Shown in pieces: positions 14,130 through 21,144 of a DNA stretch of 21,144 nucleotides. The stretch is from an uncultured Rickettsiales bacterium. Lineage in GTDB: Bacteria > Pseudomonadota > Alphaproteobacteria > Rickettsiales > UBA1997. The stretch lies in the NCBI GenBank assembly GCA_937927795.1, contig CALBSF010000238.1:1-21144 (forward strand), given 5' to 3'. The position numbers were made by a program, and so were the translations under genes. How positions within the stretch are numbered: the first letter of the stretch is position 1; every line of letters starts with the position of its first letter. The notes beneath the pieces were generated by a model. It did not search any database, was not told where the DNA came from, and saw only the letters and a program-made list of their open reading frames with translations.

Positions 14130-15320
14130 ATGTCAAAGCAAGTCTTCCAACGCACCAAACCCCATGTCAACATCGGCACAATCGGCCACGTTGACCACGG
14201 CAAAACAACATTAACTGCCGCTATCACAACCTACCTGTCTAAATCAGGTCTAGCAGAAAAAAGAGGTTACGATCAAATTGATGCTGCTCCAGAAGAAAAA
14301 GAACGTGGTATTACAATCAATACCGCTCACGTAGAATACGAAACCAAAAACAGACACTATGCTCACGTAGACTGCCCAGGTCACGCCGATTACGTAAAAA
14401 ACATGATTACCGGTGCTGCTCAAATGGATGGTGCTATTTTAGTAGTTTCTGCTGCTGATGGTCCAATGCCTCAAACTCGTGAACACATCCTTTTGGCTAA
14501 ACAAGTTGGTGTTCCTGCCATCGTTGTTTTCATGAATAAATGTGATATGGTTGAAGACAAAGAGCTTCTTGACCTAGTTGAAATGGAAATTCGTGAATTA
14601 TTAAGCAAATATGACTTCCCTGGAGACGTTATCCCAATTATCAAAGGATCTGCTCTAAAAGGTTTAGAAGGCGATTCTTCAGAATATGGCGAACCTGCTC
14701 TTCAAGCCCTTATGGATGCTGTTGACTCTTATATCCCTGAACCAAAACGTCCAGTTGATCAAGCTTTCTTAATGCCAATTGAAGACGTATTCTCTATCTC
14801 AGGAAGAGGAACAGTTGTTACTGGTAGAATCGAAAGAGGTATTTTAAAACTAAACGACGAAATCGAAATCGTTGGTTTAAAAGCTACTCAAAAAACTATC
14901 TGCACTGGCATCGAAATGTTCAAAAAACTTCTTGATGAAGGAAGAGCTGGTGATAACGCTGGTATCCTTCTTAGAGGAACTAAAAAAGAAGATGTTGAAA
15001 GAGGACAAGTTCTTTGTAAACCAGGCTCAATCACTCCTCACACAACTTTCGAAGCCGAAGTTTATATTCTTGGTAAAGAAGAAGGTGGAAGACATACTCC
15101 ATTCTTCAAAAACTATCGTCCTCAATTCTACTTCAGAACAACAGACGTAACTGGTGCAGTTACCTTACAAGAAGGAACTGAAATGGTTATGCCTGGTGAT
15201 AACGTTAAAATCAATGTTGAATTAATCGCTCCAATCGCCATGGAAGAAGGTTTAAGATTTGCTATCCGTGAAGGTGGCAGAACTGTTGGTGCTGGGGTTG
15301 TGGCTAAGATTATTAAATAG
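14130..15320 (+). CDS. tuf: Translation elongation factor Tu
   Basis: EF-Tu delivers aminoacyl-tRNA to the ribosome as a GTP complex. It has 396 residues with all G motifs: GHVDHGKT (19-26), the switch I region ERGITINTAHVEY, DCPGHADYVKNM and NKCDMV. Domains 2 and 3 end with 'RFAIREGGRTVGAGVVAKIIK'. It sits between fusA and tRNA-Trp, where Rickettsia genomes, as I recall, lack tuf. It has its own promoter and an apparent terminator, so it is a separate unit. Whether a second tuf copy exists cannot be seen here. Confidence 0.98.
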   Translation: MSKQVFQRTKPHVNIGTIGHVDHGKTTLTAAITTYLSKSGLAEKRGYDQIDAAPEEKERGITINTAHVEYETKNRHYAHVDCPGHADYVKNMITGAAQMDGAILVVSAADGPMPQTREHILLAKQVGVPAIVVFMNKCDMVEDKELLDLVEMEIRELLSKYDFPGDVIPIIKGSALKGLEGDSSEYGEPALQALMDAVDSYIPEPKRPVDQAFLMPIEDVFSISGRGTVVTGRIERGILKLNDEIEIVGLKATQKTICTGIEMFKKLLDEGRAGDNAGILLRGTKKEDVERGQVLCKPGSITPHTTFEAEVYILGKEEGGRHTPFFKNYRPQFYFRTTDVTGAVTLQEGTEMVMPGDNVKINVELIAPIAMEEGLRFAIREGGRTVGAGVVAKIIK

Positions 15321-15324
15321 TTTA

Positions 15325-15364
15325 TTATCCCGTTTTTAAATGTTCGCATTTAAAAACGGGATAA
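15325..15364 (+). terminator. Hairpin after tuf with TTCG loop
   Basis: An 18-bp perfect stem (15325-15342 with 15347-15364, core ATCCCGTTTTTAAATG) encloses the tetraloop TTCG. It starts 4 bases after the tuf stop. The T tract that follows is poor (AAGTCTTT), so it may act by stability or with partial read-through. A smaller hairpin (AAATAGTG 15374-15381 with CGCTATTT 15389-15396) follows. Confidence 0.7.
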
Positions 15365-15419
15365 AAGTCTTTAAAATAGTGGCTTTATCGCTATTTAATT
15401 TAAAAGCGCACAAAGTTTT

Positions 15420-15679
15420 ATGAAAAAATATTTTTTTCTTTTTTGTTGCTATCATTGCTAGCTAGTTGCTTCAATCCAAAAACTCATAGTCGATTTTTAA
15501 GTGACAAGCAAGATGTTTGGATTGATGGTTATGCGGCAAAAAGTAAAGGCAATAAAGTAAAAAAAGGACTAGTTTACTGTAGAGCGAATGTAAAAAAAGA
15601 CGGCTCGGCCGATCCAGTTTGCTTTAAAGCAAGATTTGAAAAATCTGCTTTAGAATCTAGTTCAAATAAAGTGCAATAA
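15420..15679 (+). CDS. Small predicted lipoprotein, apparent frameshift in its signal peptide
   Basis: From 15443 a frame reads through a lipobox, LLASC, to a stop at 15679, giving a short mature protein (Cys then FNPKTHSRFLSDKQDVWIDG..., about 70 residues, with two more cysteines in 'YCRANVKKDGSADPVCFKA'). Its only in-frame start is TTG at 15443, which leaves no basic signal-peptide start. An ATG at 15420 begins MKKYFF in another frame. One extra T in the T7 run at 15431-15437 would join them as MKKYFFSFLLLSLLASCFN, a textbook lipoprotein signal. Either a sequencing/assembly indel or a real mutation is likely. I do not recognise the family. It lies between tuf and tRNA-Trp. Confidence 0.5.
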
Positions 15680-15684
15680 TATTT

Positions 15685-15760
15685 AGGAGCGTAGCTCAAC
15701 TGGTAGAGTAGCGGTCTCCAAAACCGTTGGTTGGGGGTTCGATTCCTCTCGCTCCTGCCA
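15685..15760 (+). tRNA. trnW: tRNA-Trp (anticodon CCA)
   Basis: A 76-base cloverleaf. The acceptor AGGAGCG pairs with CGCTCCT. The D arm is TAGCTCAACTGGTAGAGTA. The anticodon stem GCGGT/ACCGT holds loop CTCCAAA with anticodon CCA at 15718-15720. The T arm contains GGTTCGATTCC. The discriminator is G and the CCA end is encoded (15758-15760). Its place just before secE-nusG is conserved in many proteobacteria. Confidence 0.97.
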
Positions 15761-15769
15761 TTATTTTGA

Positions 15770-15823
15770 AATTCTTGGGGCAAGAATTAAGGGGAGATGC
15801 CACTGGGATCTGACTAATCAGAT
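15770..15823 (+). other. Two small hairpins between tRNA-Trp and secE
   Basis: AATTCTTG (15770-15777) pairs with CAAGAATT (15781-15788) around GGG. ATCTGA (15808-15813) pairs with TCAGAT (15818-15823) around CTAA. Neither is followed by a T tract. They may guide 3' processing of the tRNA from a longer tRNA-secE-nusG transcript; that role is inferred. Confidence 0.4.
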
Positions 15824-15860
15824 TTCGGTAAAAAATTGGCTTTCCAAAATTTTTTAATCA

Positions 15861-16046
15861 ATGAACAAAGCAATTAACTTTTTTAAAGAAGTAATTGAGG
15901 AATTGAAAAAACTTCAAGTTCCCTCAAAAAAAGAAACTTACATAACCACCCTTACGATAATTGCAACAATTACCGTGGTTTCATTGGTTATCTTGTTCGC
16001 CGATTTTGTTTTTGCAAAAGTTATCGGTCTTATTTTTGGTTTATAA
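15861..16046 (+). CDS. secE: Preprotein translocase subunit SecE
   Basis: SecE clamps SecY in the inner-membrane protein-export channel. This is the short, single-membrane-helix form usual in alphaproteobacteria: 61 residues, an amphipathic cytoplasmic helix with 'FFKEVIEELKKLQVPSKKET' (7-26), then one membrane helix (about 29-55). The conserved 'EELKKVxWPSKKE' pattern is present except that Trp is replaced by Gln-Val (LQVPSKKE). nusG follows after 18 bases. Confidence 0.93.
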   Translation: MNKAINFFKEVIEELKKLQVPSKKETYITTLTIIATITVVSLVILFADFVFAKVIGLIFGL

Positions 16047-16064
16047 ATTATTTACGAAAGATTA

Positions 16065-16607
16065 ATGGAAAATAAAATAGAAAATAAATGGTATATCCTA
16101 AATGTGATGGCGGGGCAAGAAAATAAAATTGCCGGCGAAATCAAATCTATGATGCTGCGCGGTGTTTTTGAAAATAATGTCGCTGAAGTTTTTGTTCCTT
16201 CTAAACAAATTATTAAAATAAAAAAAGGTCAAAAGGTTCAAGAAGCGCAAAAATTATTTCCTGGATATGTTTTTGTTAATGCTAATTTGCAAAGTGAAGC
16301 ATATAGCATGATTAATTCAATTCCAAAAGTAATGGGATTTTTAGGTGGAAAAAATAATCCACAACCAGTTACTGAAGATAAAATGCAAGAAATTTTAAAT
16401 AGTTCTGCAATTCAAGAAACTGAGAAAAAAAGCTTCATATTCGATATTGGCGAAACTTTAAACATCATAGAAGGTCCTTTCGAGTCTTTCTCTGGCGTGG
16501 TTGAAGCCTTTGATGTAGAAAAGCAAAAAGTTAGAATTTCAGTTTTGATTTTTGGTCGCGCAACTTCGGTTGAGCTTGATGTAAACCAAGTTGAAAAAAT
16601 TTCTTAA
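16065..16607 (+). CDS. nusG: Transcription termination/antitermination protein NusG
   Basis: NusG binds RNA polymerase across the cleft, reduces pausing and couples transcription to Rho and to the ribosome. It has 180 residues. The NGN domain starts 'KWYILNVMAGQENKIAGEIK' (8-27), continues 'EVFVPSKQ' and 'LFPGYVFVNA', and ends 'VMGFLGG'. The KOW domain covers about 125-180 ('GETLNIIEGPFESFSGVVEAF'). It is co-transcribed with secE; a separate promoter for rplK follows. Confidence 0.96.
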   Translation: MENKIENKWYILNVMAGQENKIAGEIKSMMLRGVFENNVAEVFVPSKQIIKIKKGQKVQEAQKLFPGYVFVNANLQSEAYSMINSIPKVMGFLGGKNNPQPVTEDKMQEILNSSAIQETEKKSFIFDIGETLNIIEGPFESFSGVVEAFDVEKQKVRISVLIFGRATSVELDVNQVEKIS

Positions 16608-16616
16608 AAAAGATGC

Positions 16617-16644
16617 TTGCATTTTATTTTTTTAAAAATAAAAT
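16617..16644 (+). promoter_or_regulatory. Promoter of rplKAJL-rpoB
   Basis: TTGCAT (16617-16622), a 16-base spacer and TAAAAT (16639-16644), followed by ACTGCGCC (16645-16652), a block like those after the rpsL, fusA and tuf -10 boxes. The spacer and -10 overlap a palindrome (ATTTTATTTTT with AAAAATAAAAT) that could also help end the nusG transcript. Confidence 0.68.
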
Positions 16645-16652
16645 ACTGCGCC

Positions 16653-16817
16653 TTCAAAAAACTAACTAAAAAGTTTTAAAAAAAGTTTTGAAAAAGAATT
16701 TCAAGGGTAACGCTTCTTAAATCCCTTAAAATACTAAATTAATTCAAATAATCCAAAATAGATATTTGTAATAATCTTAGTATGTAACCACTGATTAGTA
16801 AGTAAAATCATAAAAAT
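16653..16817 (+). promoter_or_regulatory. Leader of the rplK mRNA, possible L1 feedback site
   Basis: About 165 bases lie between the predicted transcription start and the rplK ATG. A short stem-loop, AAGGG (16703-16707) with CCCTT (16723-16727), encloses TAACGCTTCTTAAAT. In many bacteria ribosomal protein L1 represses this operon by binding a leader hairpin that mimics its 23S rRNA site. The match here is too weak to assign firmly. Confidence 0.3.
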
Positions 16818-17252
16818 ATGTCAAAAAACAAGGAAATTCTTGGCTTAATTAAGCTTCAAGTGCCTTTGGGGAAAGCCAATCCAGCTCCTCCAATTGGTCC
16901 AGCATTAGGTCAAAAGGGCTTAAATATCATGGAATTTTGTAAGCAATTTAACGCTTTAAAATTAGATTACGAGCAAGGAACTCCGATTCCAGTAACTATT
17001 ACCGCTTATAAAGACAAATCTTTTGTTTTTACTGTAAAAAGTCCTCCTGTCTCTTATTTGATTATGAAAGAAATCAAATTAGCTAAAGGATCTTCTGCTC
17101 CTGGAAAAGATACCGTTGGTAAAATTACCAAAGCACAAATTGCAAATGTGGCTAAAAAGAAAATGGTTGATATGAACGCAACCAGCCTTGAAAGCTGCAT
17201 GGCAATGGTTGCCGGATCCGCTACCTCAATGGGTTTGGAAGTTGTAGAGTAA
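16818..17252 (+). CDS. rplK: 50S ribosomal protein L11
   Basis: L11 forms the GTPase-associated centre with 23S rRNA and is needed for RelA-type sensing of uncharged tRNA. It has 144 residues: 'IKLQVPLGKANPAPPIGPAL' (11-30) with the flexible proline-rich hinge, 'GLNIMEFCKQFN', and the RNA-binding C-terminal domain ending 'ATSMGLEVVE'. rplA follows after 17 bases. Confidence 0.98.
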   Translation: MSKNKEILGLIKLQVPLGKANPAPPIGPALGQKGLNIMEFCKQFNALKLDYEQGTPIPVTITAYKDKSFVFTVKSPPVSYLIMKEIKLAKGSSAPGKDTVGKITKAQIANVAKKKMVDMNATSLESCMAMVAGSATSMGLEVVE

Positions 17253-17269
17253 TTTTTAAGATTTTTAAG

Positions 17270-17995
17270 ATGACTAATAAAAAAGAAACAAAAGAAAAAA
17301 AGGTTAAAAAGATAAAAAAAGCTAAATTGACTGTAGTTGAAAAATACACAGCTAGCAACCTTGAAGAAGCTATTAAGAAGGCTCAAGAATTATGCGCTGC
17401 AAAACAACGCAAATTTGTTGAATCTCTTGATGTTGCTTTCAATTTAGGAATTGACGCAAAACAATCAGATCAAACCGTTAAAGGTTCTGTTTTATTGCCA
17501 AATGGTTCTGGTAAAAAAGTTAAAGTTGTGGTTTTTGCCGCTAACGACAATCAAAAACAAGAAGCTCTTGAAGCTGGTGCAATTTTTGCTGGTCTTGAAG
17601 ATCTTATAGCTAAAATTGAAGCTGGTTTTGTAGATTTTGATGTTTGCGTGGCAACTCCAGATGTAATGCAAAAAATAAGTAAAGTTGCTAAAAAACTTGG
17701 GCCCCGTGGCTTAATGCCAAGTCCAAAAAATGGCACAGTTACAACTGACATCAAAAAAGCAATTTCAGATGCTTTAAAAGGTAAAGTTGATTTCAAAAAT
17801 GACAAAGCTGGAACGGTTCATTGTTTGGTTGGAAAAATAAATTTCGAAGCTAATTCTTTGCTTGAAAATATTAAATCAGTAGTTAAGGCTGTTAAAGATG
17901 CTAAGCCTGAATCTGCTAAAGGAAAATTCATTAAAGAATTTTACCTAAATTCAACAATGGGGCCGTCGATACAGGTTGCTGTTGAATCGATATAA
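17270..17995 (+). CDS. rplA: 50S ribosomal protein L1
   Basis: L1 forms the mobile stalk next to the E site and commonly represses its own operon. It has 241 residues. An unusually Lys/Glu-rich N-terminal stretch (MTNKKETKEKKVKKIKKAK, 1-19) is followed by the standard fold: 'KFVESLDVAFNLGIDAKQSDQ' and 'KLGPRGLMPSPKNGTVT' (the signature loop). It ends 'FYLNSTMGPSIQVAVESI'. rplJ follows after 20 bases. Confidence 0.97.
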   Translation: MTNKKETKEKKVKKIKKAKLTVVEKYTASNLEEAIKKAQELCAAKQRKFVESLDVAFNLGIDAKQSDQTVKGSVLLPNGSGKKVKVVVFAANDNQKQEALEAGAIFAGLEDLIAKIEAGFVDFDVCVATPDVMQKISKVAKKLGPRGLMPSPKNGTVTTDIKKAISDALKGKVDFKNDKAGTVHCLVGKINFEANSLLENIKSVVKAVKDAKPESAKGKFIKEFYLNSTMGPSIQVAVESI

Positions 17996-18015
17996 CTTGA
18001 AAAATATTTTTTAAA

Positions 18016-18531
18016 ATGGACAGAAATCAAAAATCAGAATTAGTTTCTCATCTAAAGGAAAAGCTGCTTAACAGCACTTTAGTTGCCGTTATTCACTATC
18101 GTGGCATGAGCGATAAACAGCTTTATGACATGAGAACTGGACTTAAAGCAAAAGGTTGCAGCATGAAAATTGCAAAAAACACCTTACTTAAAGTTGCGGT
18201 TAAAGGAACTGATCTAGAAATTCTTACTCCACACTTGAGTGGACCAACAGCAATTCTTTATTCTTCTGATCCTGTTGCTTTAGCAAAAACCTTAACTGAT
18301 TTTGCTAAACAACTTGAAATTTTGAAGATAAAAATCGGCTATTTAAACAAAAGTTTAATAGCTGAAAGTGCCATTAAAAATTTGGCCACTCTAGGTTCTT
18401 TAGAGGAAGTTCGAGCTTCTTTCTTGGGCAAACTAAACGGGGTTCAATCTCAATTTGTGCGAGTTCTTAACGCTCCGCAATCTGGAATGGTCTCTTTATT
18501 AACAAATTACGCCTCTTCTAAACAAGAGTAA
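18016..18531 (+). CDS. rplJ: 50S ribosomal protein L10
   Basis: L10 anchors the L7/L12 dimers to 23S rRNA to make the stalk. It has 171 residues: an N-terminal globular domain ('VAVIHYRGMSDKQLYDMR', 'KIAKNTLLKVAVKGT', 'GPTAILYSSDPVALAKTL') and a C-terminal helix for L12 dimers. It lies in the rplKAJL string without room for its own promoter, unlike E. coli, where a strong promoter precedes rplJ. Confidence 0.97.
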   Translation: MDRNQKSELVSHLKEKLLNSTLVAVIHYRGMSDKQLYDMRTGLKAKGCSMKIAKNTLLKVAVKGTDLEILTPHLSGPTAILYSSDPVALAKTLTDFAKQLEILKIKIGYLNKSLIAESAIKNLATLGSLEEVRASFLGKLNGVQSQFVRVLNAPQSGMVSLLTNYASSKQE

Positions 18532-18567
18532 GTAATAATATTAACTAAAAAAACATAGGTAAAAACA

Positions 18568-18945
18568 ATGTCTGCTAATCTTGAACAACTTACAGAAACA
18601 TTATCAGCTCTAACTGTACTAGAGCTTGCTGAATTAAGCAAAAAATTAGAAGAAAAATGGGGAGTTTCTGCTGCTTCTTTTGCAGTTGCTGCTGCTCCTG
18701 CTGCTGGCGCTGCTGCAGCTCCAGCTGAAGTTAAAGACAAATTTGAAGTTGTTTTAACTGCTGCTGGTGAAAACAAAATCAACGTTATTAAAGAGGTTAG
18801 AGCTATCACTAATCTTGGCTTAAAAGAAGCTAAAGATCTAGTTGAAGGCGCTCCTAAAACAGTAAAATCTGACGTTGCTAAAGCTGAAGCTGAAGAACTT
18901 AAGAAAAAACTTGAAGCAGCCGGCGCTAAAGTTGAATTGAAATAG
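18568..18945 (+). CDS. rplL: 50S ribosomal protein L7/L12
   Basis: The stalk protein that recruits and activates translation GTPases such as EF-G and EF-Tu. It has 125 residues: N-terminal dimerisation helices ('LSALTVLELAELSKKLEEKW'), an Ala-rich hinge (about 39-53) and the factor-binding C-terminal domain with 'INVIKEVRAITNLGLKEAKD' and 'LVEGAPKTVK'. It starts 36 bases after rplJ. Confidence 0.98.
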   Translation: MSANLEQLTETLSALTVLELAELSKKLEEKWGVSAASFAVAAAPAAGAAAAPAEVKDKFEVVLTAAGENKINVIKEVRAITNLGLKEAKDLVEGAPKTVKSDVAKAEAEELKKKLEAAGAKVELK

Positions 18946-18962
18946 TTTAAATTTAATTTTTT

Positions 18963-19006
18963 AGCCAATCCGTCAATGATTCTGGCGGATTGGCTTTGCT
19001 GTTTTT
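18963..19006 (+). terminator. Attenuator-like terminator between rplL and rpoB
   Basis: AGCCAATCCG (18963-18972) pairs with CGGATTGGCT (18986-18995), extended inward by T-G and C-G pairs. TTGCTGTTTTTT follows, giving a U tract ending at 19007. In E. coli a partial terminator in the same place lowers rpoBC expression relative to ribosomal proteins; its conserved position suggests the same role here. The TTTGCT...AGCAAA sequence just after can form a second small hairpin. Confidence 0.75.
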
Positions 19007-19075
19007 TAAAAATAGCAAAAAAACCAAATCCATATTATCAAAAACTTCAATAATAACCAATCCAAGAGGTTAAAG

Positions 19076-21144
19076 GTGATTCAAAATCGTAATTTTGATC
19101 AAGCTTTGTTTAGAAAAAGCTTTAGCAATAATAAAGACAAAGAGGTTATCCCTCATTTAATTTCTTTACAAAAAGATTCTTATAAAAATTTCTTACAAAT
19201 TGATGCCGACCCGAAAGCCCGCGAAAATGTTGGTATTCAGGCAGTATTCAATTCGTTTTTTCCAATTTCAGATTCTGCGGGAAGAGTGACGGTTGAATTT
19301 ATTGGTTATGATTTAGGTCAGCCAAAATATGAGGCTCATGAATGCTTGTCTGCAGGCAGAACGTTTTCTTCTCCACTGCGCGCACAGCTTAGATTAATTT
19401 TGTGGCATCAAGAAGAAGGAAGTGAAGTTAAGGAAATTCGCTCAATTAAAGAGCAAGAAGTTTACCTTTGCGATATTCCTTTGATGACAGAAACAGGAAG
19501 CTTTATTGTTAATGGTGCAGAAAGAGTAATCGTCTCTCAAATGCGTAGAGCGCCAGGTGTGTTTTTCGATAGTGAGAATGTTAAACTTTCAGGCTCCAAA
19601 GTTCATACTGCAAAAATTATTCCTTACATCGGCTCTTGGCTTGATTTTGAGTTTGACAGCAAAGATGTTATTTACTTTAGAGTTGATAAAAAAAGAAAAA
19701 TTCCAGTTACTTCATTGCTTCGCGCAATCAACATGTCAGCTGAAGATATTATTTCAAGCTTTTATGGCTCTGTTGACGCAGTTTTTGCTAAAAACGGCTG
19801 GGCAATTAAATTTGAAGCCGAAGCTTTTGGTAACAAAAAAATTCCTTATGATTTAGTTTGTGCTGATACTGGTGAAGTAAAAGTAAAAGAAGGTTCAAAA
19901 ATCACTCGTAAAATTCTTGAAAAATTAAAAGAAGACAAGTTTGAATATTACGTTTTAACTGATGCAGTATTGCTTGGATATGTTGTGGCTCAAGATCTAA
20001 TGGATGTTGATACCGGAGAAATTTTACTTGAAGCGGGCAGTATTATCACTCTAGAAAGTTTAGAAATTTTACAAAAATTACATTTCAAAACTATTAAAAT
20101 TGTTAATCCAAGTAAATCTGATATTGGACCATACCTATACAACACAATGTTGATAGATAAAAACCAAAATCAAAAAGATGCTTTATTTGATATTTATAAA
20201 GCGGTTAGACTTGGCGAATCTCCTTCTTCAGTTGAAGTTGCAAAAAATTATTTTGATAATTTATTCTTTTCTGACGCTAGATATAATCTATCTGACGTAG
20301 GTAGAATGAAAATGAATCATCGCTTAGGACTAAATATTGATAAAAATATTTTATTCTTAACTCCTGATGATATCAAAAGAACTGTAAAAATTCTAAGCTT
20401 AATTAAGCATAGCGATCTAAAAACAGATGATATTGACAACCTTGCTAACAGAAGGGTTCGTGCAGTTGGTGAGTTGATTGAAAATCAACTTAGAATCGGT
20501 ATGGTTCGTATTGAAAAATCAATTTTAGAAAAAATTAATTCAGTTGAAGTTGACACAGTAATGCCTCAAAGCATTATTAACTCAAAACCATTGATAACTG
20601 CGGTTAAAGACTTCTTTGCTACTTCGCAGCTTTCACAATTCATGGATCAAACCAATCCTTTGGCTGACATTACGCACAAGCGTAGACTTTCAGCGCTTGG
20701 ACCGGGCGGTTTAACTCGTGAAAGAGCTGGTTTTGAAGTGCGTGACGTTCATCCAACTCATTATGGTAGAATTTGTCCAATTGAAACTCCTGAAGGCCCG
20801 AATATCGGGTTGATCAACAGTTTAGCAACTTATGCTAGAGTTAATAATTACGGCTTTATTGAAACTCCATATCGTAAAGTTGCTAATGGCAAAATTACTG
20901 ATGAGGTAGTTTACCTATCTGCCATGGAAGAAGTTGATTTTGCAATTGCTCCTTCAACTATTGAAGTTGATGCTAAAGGGGTTATAAAATCTGATTTAGT
21001 TAGCTGTCGTAAAAATGGTGAATATATCATGATGACTCCTGATAATATTGACTATATCGACGTTTCAACTAAGCAAATCGTTTCAATTGCAACAACTTTA
21101 ATTCCGTTTCTTGAAAATGACGATGCGAATCGTGCTTTGATGGG
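19076..21144 (+). CDS. rpoB: DNA-directed RNA polymerase subunit beta, 5' part
   Basis: The first 689 codons of the RNA polymerase beta subunit; the gene runs off the window. The start is GTG at 19076 (then IQNRNFDQALFRKSF), with AAGAGG 6 bases before it, one of the few clear Shine-Dalgarno sequences here. The frame is open throughout. The rifampicin-binding region is intact: QLSQFMDQTNPLADITHKRR (518-537), then LSALGPGGLTRERAGFEVRD. Asp524, His534 and Ser539 correspond to E. coli Asp516, His526 and Ser531, so no common resistance change is seen. 'VHPTHYGRICPIETPEGPNI' follows. It belongs to the rplKAJL transcript, controlled by the attenuator-like hairpin upstream. Confidence 0.97.
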   Translation, partial: MIQNRNFDQALFRKSFSNNKDKEVIPHLISLQKDSYKNFLQIDADPKARENVGIQAVFNSFFPISDSAGRVTVEFIGYDLGQPKYEAHECLSAGRTFSSPLRAQLRLILWHQEEGSEVKEIRSIKEQEVYLCDIPLMTETGSFIVNGAERVIVSQMRRAPGVFFDSENVKLSGSKVHTAKIIPYIGSWLDFEFDSKDVIYFRVDKKRKIPVTSLLRAINMSAEDIISSFYGSVDAVFAKNGWAIKFEAEAFGNKKIPYDLVCADTGEVKVKEGSKITRKILEKLKEDKFEYYVLTDAVLLGYVVAQDLMDVDTGEILLEAGSIITLESLEILQKLHFKTIKIVNPSKSDIGPYLYNTMLIDKNQNQKDALFDIYKAVRLGESPSSVEVAKNYFDNLFFSDARYNLSDVGRMKMNHRLGLNIDKNILFLTPDDIKRTVKILSLIKHSDLKTDDIDNLANRRVRAVGELIENQLRIGMVRIEKSILEKINSVEVDTVMPQSIINSKPLITAVKDFFATSQLSQFMDQTNPLADITHKRRLSALGPGGLTRERAGFEVRDVHPTHYGRICPIETPEGPNIGLINSLATYARVNNYGFIETPYRKVANGKITDEVVYLSAMEEVDFAIAPSTIEVDAKGVIKSDLVSCRKNGEYIMMTPDNIDYIDVSTKQIVSIATTLIPFLENDDANRALM

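Noticed and set aside
13928..14194. 88-codon frame overlapping the tuf leader and start
   Set aside because: It covers the hairpin leader and then reads tuf out of frame; the Phe/Lys-rich product looks like translated A+T-rich noncoding sequence.
19557..19856. 99-codon frame on the plus strand inside rpoB
   Set aside because: Out-of-frame shadow of the rpoB reading frame, which is continuous from 19076 to the end of the window.

Overview
The window looks like one end of an Illumina-assembled contig from an A+T-rich alphaproteobacterium. It is most like Rickettsiales or a related host-associated lineage. This placement is inferred from protein resemblance, the very low G+C, and the gene order rpsL-rpsG-fusA-tuf-trnW-secE-nusG-rplKAJL-rpoB. 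Bases 1-30 are not genomic: they match the 3' part of the Illumina universal adapter, and the first gene runs off the true contig end into them.

Left half (31-9152, all minus strand). An envelope cluster comes first: a glutamate/aspartate-type symporter, lolA, tolR and a truncated tolA, with no tolQ beside tolR. Next is a visibly more G+C-rich locus holding a broken P-loop kinase-like gene. It carries a one-base frameshift and a 161-bp palindromic, MITE-like insertion whose removal (with one TA copy) restores the frame. A second palindromic element, also 161 bp between TA dinucleotides but with different ends, lies just downstream. A tightly packed six-gene operon follows: nrdB, a ModA-like binding protein, cysK, cysE, an APH-fold phosphotransferase and a GNAT acetyltransferase. 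It is preceded by two NrdR-box-like palindromes one to three helical turns upstream of nrdB.

Right half (9377-21144, all plus strand). A 2-Cys peroxiredoxin and a repeat-bearing spacer are followed by the translation/transcription supercluster: rpsL-rpsG (own promoter and terminator), fusA (own promoter, preceded by a probable gene remnant), tuf (own promoter and a 220-nt leader with three stem-loops), a small lipoprotein gene that appears frameshifted, tRNA-Trp(CCA), secE, nusG, rplK, rplA, rplJ, rplL, an attenuator-like hairpin, and the first 689 codons of rpoB.

The most interesting regulatory signal is that the four predicted promoters for rpsL, fusA, tuf and rplK share an almost identical G+C-rich block directly after the -10 box (CTAGCCC or CTGCGCC). 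In so A+T-rich a sequence this looks like a shared discriminator that would coordinate translation genes with growth rate. The NrdR boxes, the two palindromic elements and the broken gene are the other main points. No CRISPR array, prophage or complete transposase gene was seen.
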